Part shown: positions 31,712 to 40,963 of the stretch, piece after piece
Numbering within the stretch: the stretch's first letter is position 1
How the letters are laid out: the number at the start of each line of letters is the position of its first letter
Assembly (NCBI GenBank): GCA_016197205.1
Contig: JACPWG010000054.1
Coordinates: 22,963-86,962 of the forward strand
Length of the DNA: 64,000 bases
Origin: Planctomycetota bacterium
GTDB lineage: Bacteria > Planctomycetota > MHYJ01 > WSZJ01 > JACPWG01
Reading direction: 5' to 3'
Notes under the pieces: generated by a model
The model's database searches: none
What the model saw: the letters and a program-made list of their open reading frames with translations, nothing else
Told to the model about the DNA's origin: nothing
Translations under genes and position numbers: made by a program

Positions 31712-33742
31712 ATGCCCGATAACCTGCCCAGCCTCCCAGGAACACGACGGCTCCGGGGAGTGGCGTTGCTGCTCTCTCGCTTCCTCTTCCCGCTCGCAAT
31801 CGGGCTGCTCCTTGCCCTCCCCCCCCTCCCCGCCCTCGCCCAGGACCCCGCCTCCGACCCCCAAGGCGTCTCCCTCTCCTTCGAGCCCTGCTTCGACGAC
31901 CTCGGCGAGCCGGGGTGGATCCCGGTCGCCGTCTCCCTCTCCAACAAGGGGCGGACCGAGGTCTCCGGCCAGGTGCGCGTCGTCGGTCGCATCCTGGACT
32001 TCGACCTCGCCCATGCCTGGCGGGACGTGACGCTTCCGCCAGGCGCGAACCACCGGTACTTCATCTATATATATCTCCCGGACGTGACCGGCCCGGGAGC
32101 GGATCTCCGCGTCGACTTCTTCCGCAATGGCGCCCGTCGCGCGGAGGGAAGCTCGACCCGACCCATCCCCTTCGATGCGTGCTCGAATGTCGTGGTCGTG
32201 GGGCCGAATCCGGCGCTGCTCAACGTCTTCAACAGCAACAACCCGACCAGCGATCCGACCGGGGACGGCGCGACCCCCGTCCGCATGCGGGTGGTCGGGG
32301 CCCGCGCGGCCTCCCTCCCCGACCGCTGGATCGGGTACGAGCGGCTCGAGGTCCTCGTCCTCAACGATGCCCCGTCCACGGGACTGTCCGAAGAGCAGCA
32401 GGCCGCGATCCTGGATTGGGTCCGGTCGGGCGGGACCGTGCTCGTCTCGCCCGGGCCCGACCCGCTGCGCTTCTCCGAGCCGCTCTACCGGACGCTGCTG
32501 GGTGGCCTGCCGGTCGTCACCGAGACCGTCAACTCCCTGCCCGACCTCGAAGCCCTCGGTCGCGTGCCGTTCGAAGTCCGCAGCCCGTTCGTCGTCCATC
32601 GCCCCCAGGGCGGCGCGCCGCTCCGGGAGGGCGTCAAGCCCGGAACCGTGACGGCGATTCCGTGCGGGTTCGGCACGGTCGTCTTCGCCTGCTTCGACCT
32701 GAGCCGCCCGCCTTTCGCCGGCTGGTCCGGCAGCCAGGCCCTTTGGCGCGCGCTCCTCAAGCCTCTCCTGGGTCGCAATCCCCACAAGGAACCCCATCAG
32801 CCGCCCAACACCTTCGGCTGGCTGGCCCGCTCCCCGGATGCCCGCATCTCCGTTCTCGGGAAGGGGCTGTCCCGTCTCCCCTCGATGCTTCTCCTCGTGC
32901 TCGTCATCGTCTTGTACCTGGCCGCCATCGGACCCGTGAACTACCTCCTCCTTCGCCGGTACAACCTCCATCTCTATACCGTCGTGACCATCCCGGCGAT
33001 CGCGATCGTCTTCGTGTTCCTGATCGTCGGGCTCGGGTACGTGACGAACGGCGCGAGCACCGTCTTCCAGCGGGGCGCGATCGTTTCCGTCCGGTCCGGA
33101 GAGCCGTTCGCCCATGACGCGTCGTCCCTTTGCCTCTTCTCCTCCGCGCCGCGTACGTACGACCTCTCCTACGACGAGCTCTCCAATCCGCACCCGCTCT
33201 TCGAGTCCGCCGAGTCGGCGACCGCTGCGGGCGTGCGCCTGGAAGAGACCGGGTCCTTCGCCTTGCGCAGCTTCCCGCTCAAGCTGTGGGAGGAAGGCTA
33301 CTTCGTCTCGCAAGCGCTGCGGCCGCTACCCACGCCGATCCAGCTCGCGCCCGCCTCGGGGGGGGGCTGGACGGTGACGAACGGCCCGGACGCTCCGCTT
33401 CTCGGCGGCGGGTTCGTGGACACGGCGACCTGGCAGGTCGTGGCCACGGTGGGCGCGGTGGCGGCGGGCGCGTCCGCGACGGGTTCGCCCGTCCCCGTGG
33501 TCGCCGCGTCGCCGGACACGCTCTTCCCCGCCCTCGACCTGCCTTCCGACCGGTTCCGTTGTGCGTTCATCGCCCATGCGCTGGACGGGGCGCGAAGGCA
33601 GTCGACGCAGTCCGGGCCCGGCGCGCGGCCGATCCTATTCGTTGGGCTGCTCGCGCGGGAGCCGGCGCGGCCCACGGTGAATGCCGGCTGGACCCGCGAG
33701 GGGGAGCAGGCCGCCGTCCTGCTCGTTTGGGGCCCGCCATGA
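31712..33742 (+). CDS. Membrane protein with amidotransferase-like domain, paralog A
   Basis: The product has 676 residues from the ATG at 31712; 31679 is an alternative. A signal peptide or anchor (LLLSRFLFPLAIGLLLALPPLPALA) is followed by a beta-rich domain and a class I glutamine-amidotransferase-like region at about 200-290 (LPDRWIGYERLEVLVLNDAP...LDWVRSGGTVLVSPG). Two transmembrane helices follow near 390-450, with VLYLAAIGPVNYLLLRR. Proteins B (43581) and C (48278) share this layout and motifs. No catalytic Cys is apparent, so it is probably a binding or structural module, similar in idea to GldG-type auxiliary subunits of ABC-2 exporters. Its TGA overlaps the ATG of the next gene, an ABC ATPase. 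Confidence 0.72.
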   Translation: MPDNLPSLPGTRRLRGVALLLSRFLFPLAIGLLLALPPLPALAQDPASDPQGVSLSFEPCFDDLGEPGWIPVAVSLSNKGRTEVSGQVRVVGRILDFDLAHAWRDVTLPPGANHRYFIYIYLPDVTGPGADLRVDFFRNGARRAEGSSTRPIPFDACSNVVVVGPNPALLNVFNSNNPTSDPTGDGATPVRMRVVGARAASLPDRWIGYERLEVLVLNDAPSTGLSEEQQAAILDWVRSGGTVLVSPGPDPLRFSEPLYRTLLGGLPVVTETVNSLPDLEALGRVPFEVRSPFVVHRPQGGAPLREGVKPGTVTAIPCGFGTVVFACFDLSRPPFAGWSGSQALWRALLKPLLGRNPHKEPHQPPNTFGWLARSPDARISVLGKGLSRLPSMLLLVLVIVLYLAAIGPVNYLLLRRYNLHLYTVVTIPAIAIVFVFLIVGLGYVTNGASTVFQRGAIVSVRSGEPFAHDASSLCLFSSAPRTYDLSYDELSNPHPLFESAESATAAGVRLEETGSFALRSFPLKLWEEGYFVSQALRPLPTPIQLAPASGGGWTVTNGPDAPLLGGGFVDTATWQVVATVGAVAAGASATGSPVPVVAASPDTLFPALDLPSDRFRCAFIAHALDGARRQSTQSGPGARPILFVGLLAREPARPTVNAGWTREGEQAAVLLVWGPP

Positions 33743-34662
33743 TCGAGCTGGAGGGTCTGAGCAAGAGCTTCGAGGGCTTCACCGCGCTCGCCGACGTCTC
33801 CTTCACGGTGGAGAAGGGGGACATCTTCGGCTTCATCGGGCCCAACGGAGCGGGCAAGACGACCACGATCCGCATTCTCTCGACCCTGCTCGACCCGACG
33901 CGGGGGTCGGCCCGGGTCGACGGGCACTGCGTGGTGAACGAGTGGGAGCGCGTCCGGCGCGCGATCGGGTACATGCCCGACTACTACGGCGTGTACGACG
34001 GCGTCTCCGTCTGGGAGTACCTGGACTTCTTCGCGGCCTGCTACGGCATTCCGAGGGCCGGCCGCCGTCGCGTGGTGGACGGCGTCATGGAACTGACGGA
34101 CCTCACCGGCCTGAAGCACCGGCTGGTCGCCGAGCTGTCGAAGGGCATGAAGCAGCGGCTCTGCCTGGCGAAGACCCTGGTGCACGACCCGAAGGTCTTG
34201 ATTCTCGACGAGCCCGCCTCCGGGCTGGATCCACGGGCGCGCATCGAGTTTCGCGTGCTCCTCAAGGAACTGCGGGAGATGGGGAAAACGATCTTCATCT
34301 CCTCCCACATCCTGACCGAGCTGTCGGACGTGTGTACCAAGGTGGCGATCCTGGAGCGGGGCCGGCTCGTGGCGTCGGGCTCGATCGACGAGATCGTGAA
34401 GCGGATCAGTCCCCACCGGTCCGTGACCGTGCGCGTCCTCTCCGGGGAGGCCAAGGCGGTCGAGCTGGTGCGGTCCTTCCCCTTCGTCGTCGCCGTGGAA
34501 TTGCGCGGCAAGGAGCTGTGCTTGAAGTGCCAGGGGGAGGCGGACATCCCGGCCGTGGTGCGGAGGCTTACGGAGAACGACGTGCCGATCCTTGGCGTGA
34601 AAGAGGAGCAGATGGACCTGGAAGACATCTTCATGAAGATCACGAGAGGCGAGGTCGCGTAG
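33739..34662 (+). CDS. ABC-2 type transporter ATPase, set A
   Basis: The product has 307 residues. It has Walker A GPNGAGKT (34-41), signature LSKGMKQ (133-139), Walker B LILDEPA (154-160) and switch H190. The protein belongs to the CcmA/GldA-like subgroup used with ABC-2 permeases. The C-terminal 90 residues are the usual extension. It shares ATGA with protein A and is followed by two permease genes. The substrate is unknown. Confidence 0.93.
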   Translation: MIELEGLSKSFEGFTALADVSFTVEKGDIFGFIGPNGAGKTTTIRILSTLLDPTRGSARVDGHCVVNEWERVRRAIGYMPDYYGVYDGVSVWEYLDFFAACYGIPRAGRRRVVDGVMELTDLTGLKHRLVAELSKGMKQRLCLAKTLVHDPKVLILDEPASGLDPRARIEFRVLLKELREMGKTIFISSHILTELSDVCTKVAILERGRLVASGSIDEIVKRISPHRSVTVRVLSGEAKAVELVRSFPFVVAVELRGKELCLKCQGEADIPAVVRRLTENDVPILGVKEEQMDLEDIFMKITRGEVA

Positions 34663-34734
34663 CGGAGTGTTGGATCGCCGGGGAAGCGAGGCGAGGAGCC
34701 CGGGGTGGACGCCGGCGGGTAGGGGTCTCGATTT

Positions 34735-34838
34735 CAAAATTCAAATTTCAAAGGGCAAATTTCAAATTTCAGCTTCGCTTGGTTTGCGAGCCCAATTTGA
34801 AATTTGACCTTTTGCAATTTGCAATTTGAAATCGTTTT
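34735..34838. repeat. Text-like inverted repeat (TTTGAAATTTG tract)
   Basis: The left arm (ttcaaatttcaaagggc...) and the right arm (aatttgaaatttgacc...) are inverted copies of about 35-40 bases around a short GC centre. The right arm recurs almost exactly at 39473-39513. It is very AT-rich against a GC-rich background and separates the ATPase from the first permease. Confidence 0.75.
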
Positions 34839-34961
34839 TTGCCCGGCGCCCGCGCATGGCAACGACCCCCACGAAGGGGGCTCCCGCCGCGCGCTGCCTG
34901 CCGCCTTCTGCCGTCCGCCGTCCCCTCGTCTCTCGCCCGTCCGTCCTTCGGTTGCTCTCCG

Positions 34962-36653
34962 ATGCCCGACACCGCTCTCGCCTATCGCCGTCCGTCGCCT
35001 CTCGCGCGGGCGTTCGACCTGGTCTTCAACCCGATCCTCGTCAAAGAGCTGCGGGCCACGTTTCGCGGGCTGCGCTTCTTCTACACGCACCTGGTCGTGA
35101 ACTCCCTGACCGCGCTGATCTTTCTTTCCGTGCTCTACTTCGCGCTCCGGGAGGAGCGGAAGCAGGCGAGCGAGGTCGGGTCGGAAATTTTCAGCGCGTT
35201 CCTGCTGTGCGAGGTCCTCGTGACCTTCCTCGTGTTTCCCGCGTTCGGCTGCACGTCGATCGTTTCGGAGCGGCAGCAGAAGAGCATCGACCTCCTTCTC
35301 ACGACCACGCTCCGCCCCTGGCAGATCGTCTGGGGAAAGTTCAGCGCGGCGATGAGCTACGGGGTGGTCTTTCTTTTTTCCACGCTTCCCCTCGTGTCCC
35401 TCTGCTTCTTGTTCGGGGGCGTGGCGGTCCAGGACCTCGTGGTCGCCTGCGTCGGCATCCTCGCGCTCGCGGTGCTGGTCAACATCTTCGCGATCTACGT
35501 CTCCGCGGTCTCCCAGAATGCCCAGCGGGCCGTCAGCGGCGGGTACGCCTTCCTCCTTCTCCTGGGCCTCGTCTCCCTCCTGGCCTTCCTCCCGCTTCTC
35601 CTGTGGCGCGGGCCCGGGTCGTTCAGCTCGGTTGCGCTCGCGCTGCAGTCGCTCGATCCGGAAAATGGGTTCTTGCTCGCCGGCGGGCTCGCGTATCTGA
35701 ATGCCTCCTGGTTCTGGCTTTTTTTTCTGCTGGCGACCAACCGCCTCCAGCCCACGACGGGCAACCGCTCGACGGGCCTCCGCATCTTCGCCCTCCTGTT
35801 CCTCGGCCTCGGCCTCGCCCTCTCGCTGGGCTTCCTGGTGCACAACTGGGCTTCGTTCGGGGGGGACGAGCGTTTCAACGCCACGGTCGCCCTCGCGGCG
35901 GTGGCGTCGCTCCTCTTGCTCGGCACCAGCCTCTTCTCGTGCGAGGATCGGGCCGCCTCCCCGCGCCTGCGGCGCTTCCTGGAGCGGGTCCCGTGGCCCC
36001 TCGCGTGGATCCGGCTCTTTCTCCCCGGCGCGGTGAGCGGCGCGCTCTTTTCGCTCCTCTTGACCGTGGGCGTGTACGCGGGGCTCGTCTTCGGCATGGG
36101 CTCGTGGTGTCCCGCGGAGGCGCGGCTGGCCGGCTCCGTCGGAGAGAGGGCCCGTCTCGCCGCCCTCGCGGACTGGGGGCCTCCGCTGGTCGTCTTCGTG
36201 CTCTTTGCGAACAGCCTCGGACTCTGCCTCGCCTCGGCGCTGCGGAGGGAGTGGCTGCGTCGCGCGCTGCTCTGCGGGCTGCTGTTTCTGCTCGCCCTCG
36301 TGCCGGTCGTTCTCTATGTTACGGAGGCGAACGACACCCACGCCGCGGCTGCGGCACAGTCGCCGGCCACAGGGGAAGGCGATCCGCCGGCCGGGGCCGG
36401 CAACCTGTTTGTGGCCAGTCCGGTCCTCGTGTTCGCCTCCACCTGGAAAGGTGCGTGGTCCGGCGCGGACGGCGGTGACGGGAACGCCGGGAGGGTCCCC
36501 ATCCGGACCACCTGGCCCTTTCCCGCACGCATTGTCGACCTCTTCGGGCTCTCGTACGCGTCCGTGAGCGCCCTCCTCCTCGTGGTCGCCATCCTGCTCG
36601 GTCGCCGGCGCATCGAGGACGCGCCCGCGCCCGCGCCTGAGCGAGGGGCGTGA
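34962..36653 (+). CDS. ABC-2 type permease, set A, first
   Basis: The product has 563 residues with about 12 hydrophobic helices. The N-terminus (FNPILVKELRATFRG) and the loop motif ERQQKSIDLLLTTTLRPWQIVWGKF are typical of ABC-2 permeases that work with GldA/CcmA-like ATPases. The ATG at 34962 is chosen because the permease N-terminus begins there; no clear ribosome binding site is seen. A hydrophilic loop near the C-terminus precedes the last helix. The next gene begins one base after the stop. Confidence 0.85.
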   Translation: MPDTALAYRRPSPLARAFDLVFNPILVKELRATFRGLRFFYTHLVVNSLTALIFLSVLYFALREERKQASEVGSEIFSAFLLCEVLVTFLVFPAFGCTSIVSERQQKSIDLLLTTTLRPWQIVWGKFSAAMSYGVVFLFSTLPLVSLCFLFGGVAVQDLVVACVGILALAVLVNIFAIYVSAVSQNAQRAVSGGYAFLLLLGLVSLLAFLPLLLWRGPGSFSSVALALQSLDPENGFLLAGGLAYLNASWFWLFFLLATNRLQPTTGNRSTGLRIFALLFLGLGLALSLGFLVHNWASFGGDERFNATVALAAVASLLLLGTSLFSCEDRAASPRLRRFLERVPWPLAWIRLFLPGAVSGALFSLLLTVGVYAGLVFGMGSWCPAEARLAGSVGERARLAALADWGPPLVVFVLFANSLGLCLASALRREWLRRALLCGLLFLLALVPVVLYVTEANDTHAAAAAQSPATGEGDPPAGAGNLFVASPVLVFASTWKGAWSGADGGDGNAGRVPIRTTWPFPARIVDLFGLSYASVSALLLVVAILLGRRRIEDAPAPAPERGA

Positions 36654-36654
36654 C

Positions 36655-38223
36655 GTGGCGGCGGCAAGATCGCTCGGTGGGATCCTGTGGAGCCCGATCG
36701 TCACCAACGAACTGAGATCGCGCTTCCGGCAGCGGAGCTTCGTGATCGTCCTCTTCGCCGCGGTCCTGCTCTTCGCGGCCGTGTTGGTGGGCGCGCTCGC
36801 CCTGACCGTCGGGACCCTGCCGGTCGGCACGCCCTCGCCGCTGCGGGCCAGTGAGATCGGCGAACGGATCTTTCTCGGGTTCGTGAGCTTCCTGACGTGC
36901 GTGATCTTCGTCGTGTTCCCGTCGTTCACGTGTACGGCGCTGGTTTCCGAACGCGAACGCCAGACGCTGGACAGCCTGCTGGTGACCGGGATCAGCCCGT
37001 TCGAGCTGGTCTGGGGGAAGTTCCTGGCGTGCATGCTCTATGCCGTGCTCTACGTGTTCGCGCTCAGCCCGCTCGCCGCGGTGGGCATGCTGTACGGCGG
37101 GACCGACCTTGGTTTGATCCTCTCCGGGATCGTCGCCCTCCTCCTCCTCGCGGGCCTGGTGTCGATCTTCGGCCTCTGGATTTCCGCGCTGTCCCGGACC
37201 GCGCGGGGGGCGGTCCTCATCACCTACGGGCCTATTTTCCTGGTCGGCCTCAATTGCCTCTGTCCGTGCAACTGCCTGGGCCTCGGAGGGGCCTTCCTGG
37301 CGGTCGGCCGAAACGTCGGGTCGCCGCTCGGCTTCCTCGTCGTGGGGCTCTCGCGGCTCCGGATCTGGACGGCATCGATGGCCGGGATCGAGGAGTTCCT
37401 GTTCGCGGTCGTGGCGCCGCTCCTGGCGTTCGGCTCGGTATTTTGTTTTCTATTCCTGCTGAGCGCGAACGAGCTGGCCCCGACGTGGGCGAACCGCGCG
37501 ACGCCGCTCCGCGTGTGCTTCGGGGTCGTCCTCTCGCTGGGGACGGCGGTCGGCCTGGCCGCGGTCTTTCACGGCCTTCCCGGGCTGGATCCGGCCGGCC
37601 GCGCGCAGCTCGTGTCCGGCTTCTGGACGGGGCTGCTCGCGCTCTCGTCGGTCGCGCTTCCCCTCGCCTCCCAGGAGATCCGGGTGCGCGAATCGGTGGC
37701 CGCGCGCCTCGCAAGCCGGCGCGGGGGCGCGCGGGCGCTCGCTCTCCTCTATCCGGGGCACCGGACGGGCGCGCTGTTCCTGCTGGTGACGCTCTGCGCC
37801 GCCTCGGGCGTGTCGATCGTGACGCTGGCGCTCGGGCTTCCGGAGGACCCGGTTTCCCCGTGGCTCCGCGGGGGCGCGTCCGCGTCCGCCCTGCTCGGCC
37901 TCGTGGCCTTCGCGGGGGGGATCGGGGCCCTGCTGGCGCGCCGGCGGGTCCTCCCGCGAGGGAGGGCGTGGCTGGTGTTCGCGCTCGCCGCGGCCCTGGT
38001 GCTGGTCCCTCTGGGGCTGGGCTCGCTCTCCGATTTCGGCGAAGGCGCCAGGGCGTGGGCGGCGTGGACGAACCCCGTCGATGCGGTGGCGGCTGCCTGG
38101 TCCGAGCGGAGTGCGGAGGCCGCGGCCGCGCCCGCGCTCGCGTTCGGGTGGGCGTTGGGGCTGGTCGGCGCGTTCCTCCTCGCGCTCTCGGGCCCGGGTG
38201 AATTGGAGCGGCGCGCCCCATGA
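36655..38223 (+). CDS. ABC-2 type permease, set A, second
   Basis: The product has 522 residues from a GTG with GAGGGG upstream. It has about 12 helices, an N-terminal WSPIVTNELRSRFRQR and the loop ERERQTLDSLLVTGISPFELVWGKF, parallel to the first permease. It is probably the second half of a heterodimeric exporter with the ATPase at 33739. Its TGA stop overlaps the ATG of the GspE-like gene (ATGA), which links the exporter and the pilus-like ATPase in translation. Confidence 0.87.
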   Translation: MAAARSLGGILWSPIVTNELRSRFRQRSFVIVLFAAVLLFAAVLVGALALTVGTLPVGTPSPLRASEIGERIFLGFVSFLTCVIFVVFPSFTCTALVSERERQTLDSLLVTGISPFELVWGKFLACMLYAVLYVFALSPLAAVGMLYGGTDLGLILSGIVALLLLAGLVSIFGLWISALSRTARGAVLITYGPIFLVGLNCLCPCNCLGLGGAFLAVGRNVGSPLGFLVVGLSRLRIWTASMAGIEEFLFAVVAPLLAFGSVFCFLFLLSANELAPTWANRATPLRVCFGVVLSLGTAVGLAAVFHGLPGLDPAGRAQLVSGFWTGLLALSSVALPLASQEIRVRESVAARLASRRGGARALALLYPGHRTGALFLLVTLCAASGVSIVTLALGLPEDPVSPWLRGGASASALLGLVAFAGGIGALLARRRVLPRGRAWLVFALAAALVLVPLGLGSLSDFGEGARAWAAWTNPVDAVAAAWSERSAEAAAAPALAFGWALGLVGAFLLALSGPGELERRAP

Positions 38224-39455
38224 GCGTGCAGGAAACCCATGCGTCGCACGGTGGCACTGAAAGCCGGCCGGCCGCGTCCGAGGAGCGGGAGGCGGGGCGT
38301 GCCGCCGCGCTCTTCGAAGCGCGACTCCGCGACGTCGCCCGCGCCGGGGAGGCCGCCGTGCCGGCGATCGTGGCCGGCGTGCTCGAAGAAGCTGTCCGGC
38401 GCGGGGCGAGCGACGTACACTGGGAGCCGTTGAAGGACGAGGTGGAGGTCCGGCTCCGGGTCGATGGCGTGCTGACCCCGGCGGCGCGGCTCGACGGCCG
38501 CCTCCGCGAAAATCTCGTCGCGCGGCTGAAGGTGCTCGCCGACCTCCTGACCTACCGGTGCGACCTGCCGCAGGAGGGCCGGATCCGGAGCGAAGGCACG
38601 GAGGCGGGCCGCGACCTCCGGCTCTCGACGTTCCCGACCGTTTTCGGCGAGAAGGCCGTGGTGCGGATCTTCGACGCCTCGCGCGCGGCCCTGCCGCTCG
38701 ACGAACTGGGCCTGCCCGCGCCGGTGCTGGCGCTCCTGGGGCGCGCGGTCCTGGAGCGGTCCCAGGGCATGGTCCTCCTGACCGGCCCGAGCGGAAGCGG
38801 GAAGACCACGACGCTCTACGCCTGCCTTCGCATGCTCGCGGCCCGGTGGAAGGGGATGAAGAGCCTGGTGACGTTGGAAGATCCGGTGGAGCTGCACGTC
38901 CCGGGCGTGACGCAGACGCTGATCCGTCCGGCGGCCGGGCTGAGCTTCGCCGCGGCGCTGCGCTCCGTCCTTCGGCAGGACCCGGAAGTGCTCCTGGTGG
39001 GCGAGATCCGCGACCCGGAGACCGCGCGCATCGCCACCGAGGCCTCGCTCACGGGGCACCTCGTGCTTTCGACGGTACACAGCGGGACGGCGATCGGCGT
39101 CTTCGCCCGCCTGCTGGAGATGGGCGTGGAGCCCTATCTCGTGTGCTCGTCCGTGAGCGCCGTGGCCGCCCAGCGCCTGGTGCGCGTCCTGTGTCCGTCG
39201 TGTGCGCCCGGCCGGGCCACAGGCTGCGCCGCCTGTTTCGGCAGCGGCTTTCGCGGGCGCCGGGTCCTGGCCGAGGCCGTGGACGTGGACGACGGCCTGC
39301 GCGCCGCCATCCTGCGGAAGGCCCCGCTCAGGGAGCTCGCGGCCGCGGCGGGCCGCAGGACGCCGACGCTCGCCGAGGCCGCGCGCGAAGCGGTCGCCGC
39401 GGGCGTGACGACGGTCGAAGAAGTGAGAAGGGTGTTGGGGGAAGGGGCCCCATGA
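38220..39455 (+). CDS. GspE/PilB-like secretion or pilus assembly ATPase
   Basis: The product has 411 residues. It has Walker A GPSGSGKT (189-196), the Asp box (LVTLEDPVE, 216-224), Walker B LLVGEIRD (258-265), the His box (TGHLVLSTVHSGT, 278-290) and a C325-C328-C336-C339 metal site of the GspE/PilB type. The usual N-terminal domain that docks to GspL is shortened to a low-complexity stretch. It powers assembly of a pseudopilus or pilus. Two GspF-like genes and pilin-like genes follow, after a 317-bp gap containing a mobile element. Confidence 0.93.
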   Translation: MSVQETHASHGGTESRPAASEEREAGRAAALFEARLRDVARAGEAAVPAIVAGVLEEAVRRGASDVHWEPLKDEVEVRLRVDGVLTPAARLDGRLRENLVARLKVLADLLTYRCDLPQEGRIRSEGTEAGRDLRLSTFPTVFGEKAVVRIFDASRAALPLDELGLPAPVLALLGRAVLERSQGMVLLTGPSGSGKTTTLYACLRMLAARWKGMKSLVTLEDPVELHVPGVTQTLIRPAAGLSFAAALRSVLRQDPEVLLVGEIRDPETARIATEASLTGHLVLSTVHSGTAIGVFARLLEMGVEPYLVCSSVSAVAAQRLVRVLCPSCAPGRATGCAACFGSGFRGRRVLAEAVDVDDGLRAAILRKAPLRELAAAAGRRTPTLAEAAREAVAAGVTTVEEVRRVLGEGAP

Positions 39456-39772
39456 TTCGAGTGGACGGGAATGTGAAATTTGAAATTTGACCTTTTGCAA
39501 TTTGGAATTTGAAATGGGTGTGGCTACTTTTCGTAGGCCCCCTGAAGGGGGTACTACAAGCAATGGGTGCTGCTCTCGGAACCTACTGTTCGTAGTACCG
39601 CCTTCAGGCGGTCTGGACGCTGTCGTCGAAAAGTAGCCACACCCATTTGAAATCGTCCCCCTCCACGATTTCAAGATTCAAATTGCAAATCTCAAAGCTC
39701 AAATTGGACGGCCGACGCACACTGCGGAGCCGAACGACGGGGATCAGAAGTTACTGAGCACACGGAGAACAC
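39456..39772. other. 317-bp gap between gspE-like and gspF-like genes
   Basis: The gap is made of an AT-rich text-like tract (39473-39513 and 39647-39705) split by a 133-bp element. No gene or clear terminator is visible, so whether transcription continues through it is open. Confidence 0.7.
39514..39646 (+). mobile_element. 133-bp MITE-like element with perfect ends and target duplication
   Basis: The terminal inverted repeats are perfect over 20 bp: atgggtgtggctacttttcg and cgaaaagtagccacacccat. TTGAA is duplicated on both sides (39509-39513 and 39647-39651). Removing the element plus one copy restores aatttgaaatcg, which is found intact at 34824-34835. The interior has two inverted ctgaagg/ccttcag motifs. 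It has no gene. The intact ends suggest a recent insertion. Confidence 0.9.
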
Positions 39773-40963
39773 ATGCGCTTCCGAGCCACTGGCCTCGACA
39801 AGGAAAGTCGGCCTGCGAATCGCGACGTGGAGGCCGCGAGCGCCGAGGAGGCGCTCCGTCTCCTGTCGGCGGACTGGAAGCAAGTGTCGTCCGTCGTCGG
39901 GGAGCCCGCGCCGCGTCCGTCCCGGATGCGCGCGTCGCCCGCGGACCTCGCGTTCGTCACCTCCCACCTGGCCTCGGTGGTGCGGACGGAGATGCCGATC
40001 CCGCGGGCGGTCGCCGAGCTGGCCCGCGACCTTCGACGCGGCAGGCTCGCCCAGGGCCTCGAGCAGGTCGCGCGGGAGCTCGAGAACGGCAAGTCGCTCC
40101 GCGACGCCTTCGCCTCCCGGCCCGACCTGTTTCCCCCGCTCCTGTCCGCGACGCTGGTCGCCGGGGAAAAGAGCGGCAACCTGTCCGTCGCCCTTTCCCA
40201 GCTCTCGGAGCATTTCACGCTCTTCCGGGAGATCCGGCACCGCTGGATCGAGGCGGCGGTCTATCCCTCGATCGTGCTCTTCCTCGGGCTGTGGGTGGGC
40301 TGGCTGCTGGGCACGACGGTGCGCTCGTTCCGCCGGGTCTTCCTGGACCTGGGCCGGAGCCTCCCTCCGATCACGCAGGTGACCCTCTACCTGGGGGAGC
40401 ATGCGCACCTGGTCGTCGCGTGCATTCTGCTCGGCTTGCTCGCGTTCGTGGCGACGGGCGCGTCGCTCTTCACGTTCGACGGAGGCCGCCGCTGGGTCGA
40501 TCGCTTTCTCCTGCGCCTCCCGGTCGTCGGCAGGATCCTGTCCGCGGGCTTCGTGGCGCGCTTCTGCCACACGATGGGGATGCTGCTCAAGAACGGCGTC
40601 CCGGTGCCCGAGAGCCTCGACCTGTGCGGCCCGGTGCTCGGGAGCGCCGTGTTTCGCGACGCGGTCGCCGACCTGCGCGCCCATGTCCTCGCCGGCGGAG
40701 GCATCGCCCGGTTCGTGGAAATGAACCCTCTCTTCCCCAACACCATCTCCTGGATGGTCTCCTGCGGCGAGTCGCGGGGCGACCTGCCGGGCGCCCTCCT
40801 CGAGGCCGGGCGCCTCTACGCCCAGGAGGTGCGGCATCGCTTCGCGATCCTCGACATGGTCGTCGCCCCGTTCCTGCTCCTGGTCGCCGGCATCTCGGTC
40901 TTCGGCTTGATGTGCCTCGGGCTCTTCCTTCCGCTGATCGACTTGATCAAGGCGATGTCCTGA
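39773..40963 (+). CDS. GspF/PilC-like inner-membrane protein, first copy
   Basis: The product has 396 residues, the normal GspF size. It has two T2SF domains, each followed by a hydrophobic segment. Typical pieces are HLASVVRTEMPIPRAVAELARD, EKSGNLSVALSQLSEHF, FCHTMGMLLKNGVPVPESLDL and GESRGDLPGALLEAG. GspF is the membrane platform on which the ATPase acts. CGGAGA lies before the ATG. Its TGA overlaps the next ATG (TGATG), and the next gene is a second GspF-like protein. Confidence 0.92.
   Translation: MRFRATGLDKESRPANRDVEAASAEEALRLLSADWKQVSSVVGEPAPRPSRMRASPADLAFVTSHLASVVRTEMPIPRAVAELARDLRRGRLAQGLEQVARELENGKSLRDAFASRPDLFPPLLSATLVAGEKSGNLSVALSQLSEHFTLFREIRHRWIEAAVYPSIVLFLGLWVGWLLGTTVRSFRRVFLDLGRSLPPITQVTLYLGEHAHLVVACILLGLLAFVATGASLFTFDGGRRWVDRFLLRLPVVGRILSAGFVARFCHTMGMLLKNGVPVPESLDLCGPVLGSAVFRDAVADLRAHVLAGGGIARFVEMNPLFPNTISWMVSCGESRGDLPGALLEAGRLYAQEVRHRFAILDMVVAPFLLLVAGISVFGLMCLGLFLPLIDLIKAMS

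Noticed and set aside
39456..39772. Gap in the pilus operon considered as a hidden major pseudopilin gene (GspG)
   Set aside because: No frame has a prepilin motif. The whole gap is explained by the AT-rich tract and the 133-bp element.
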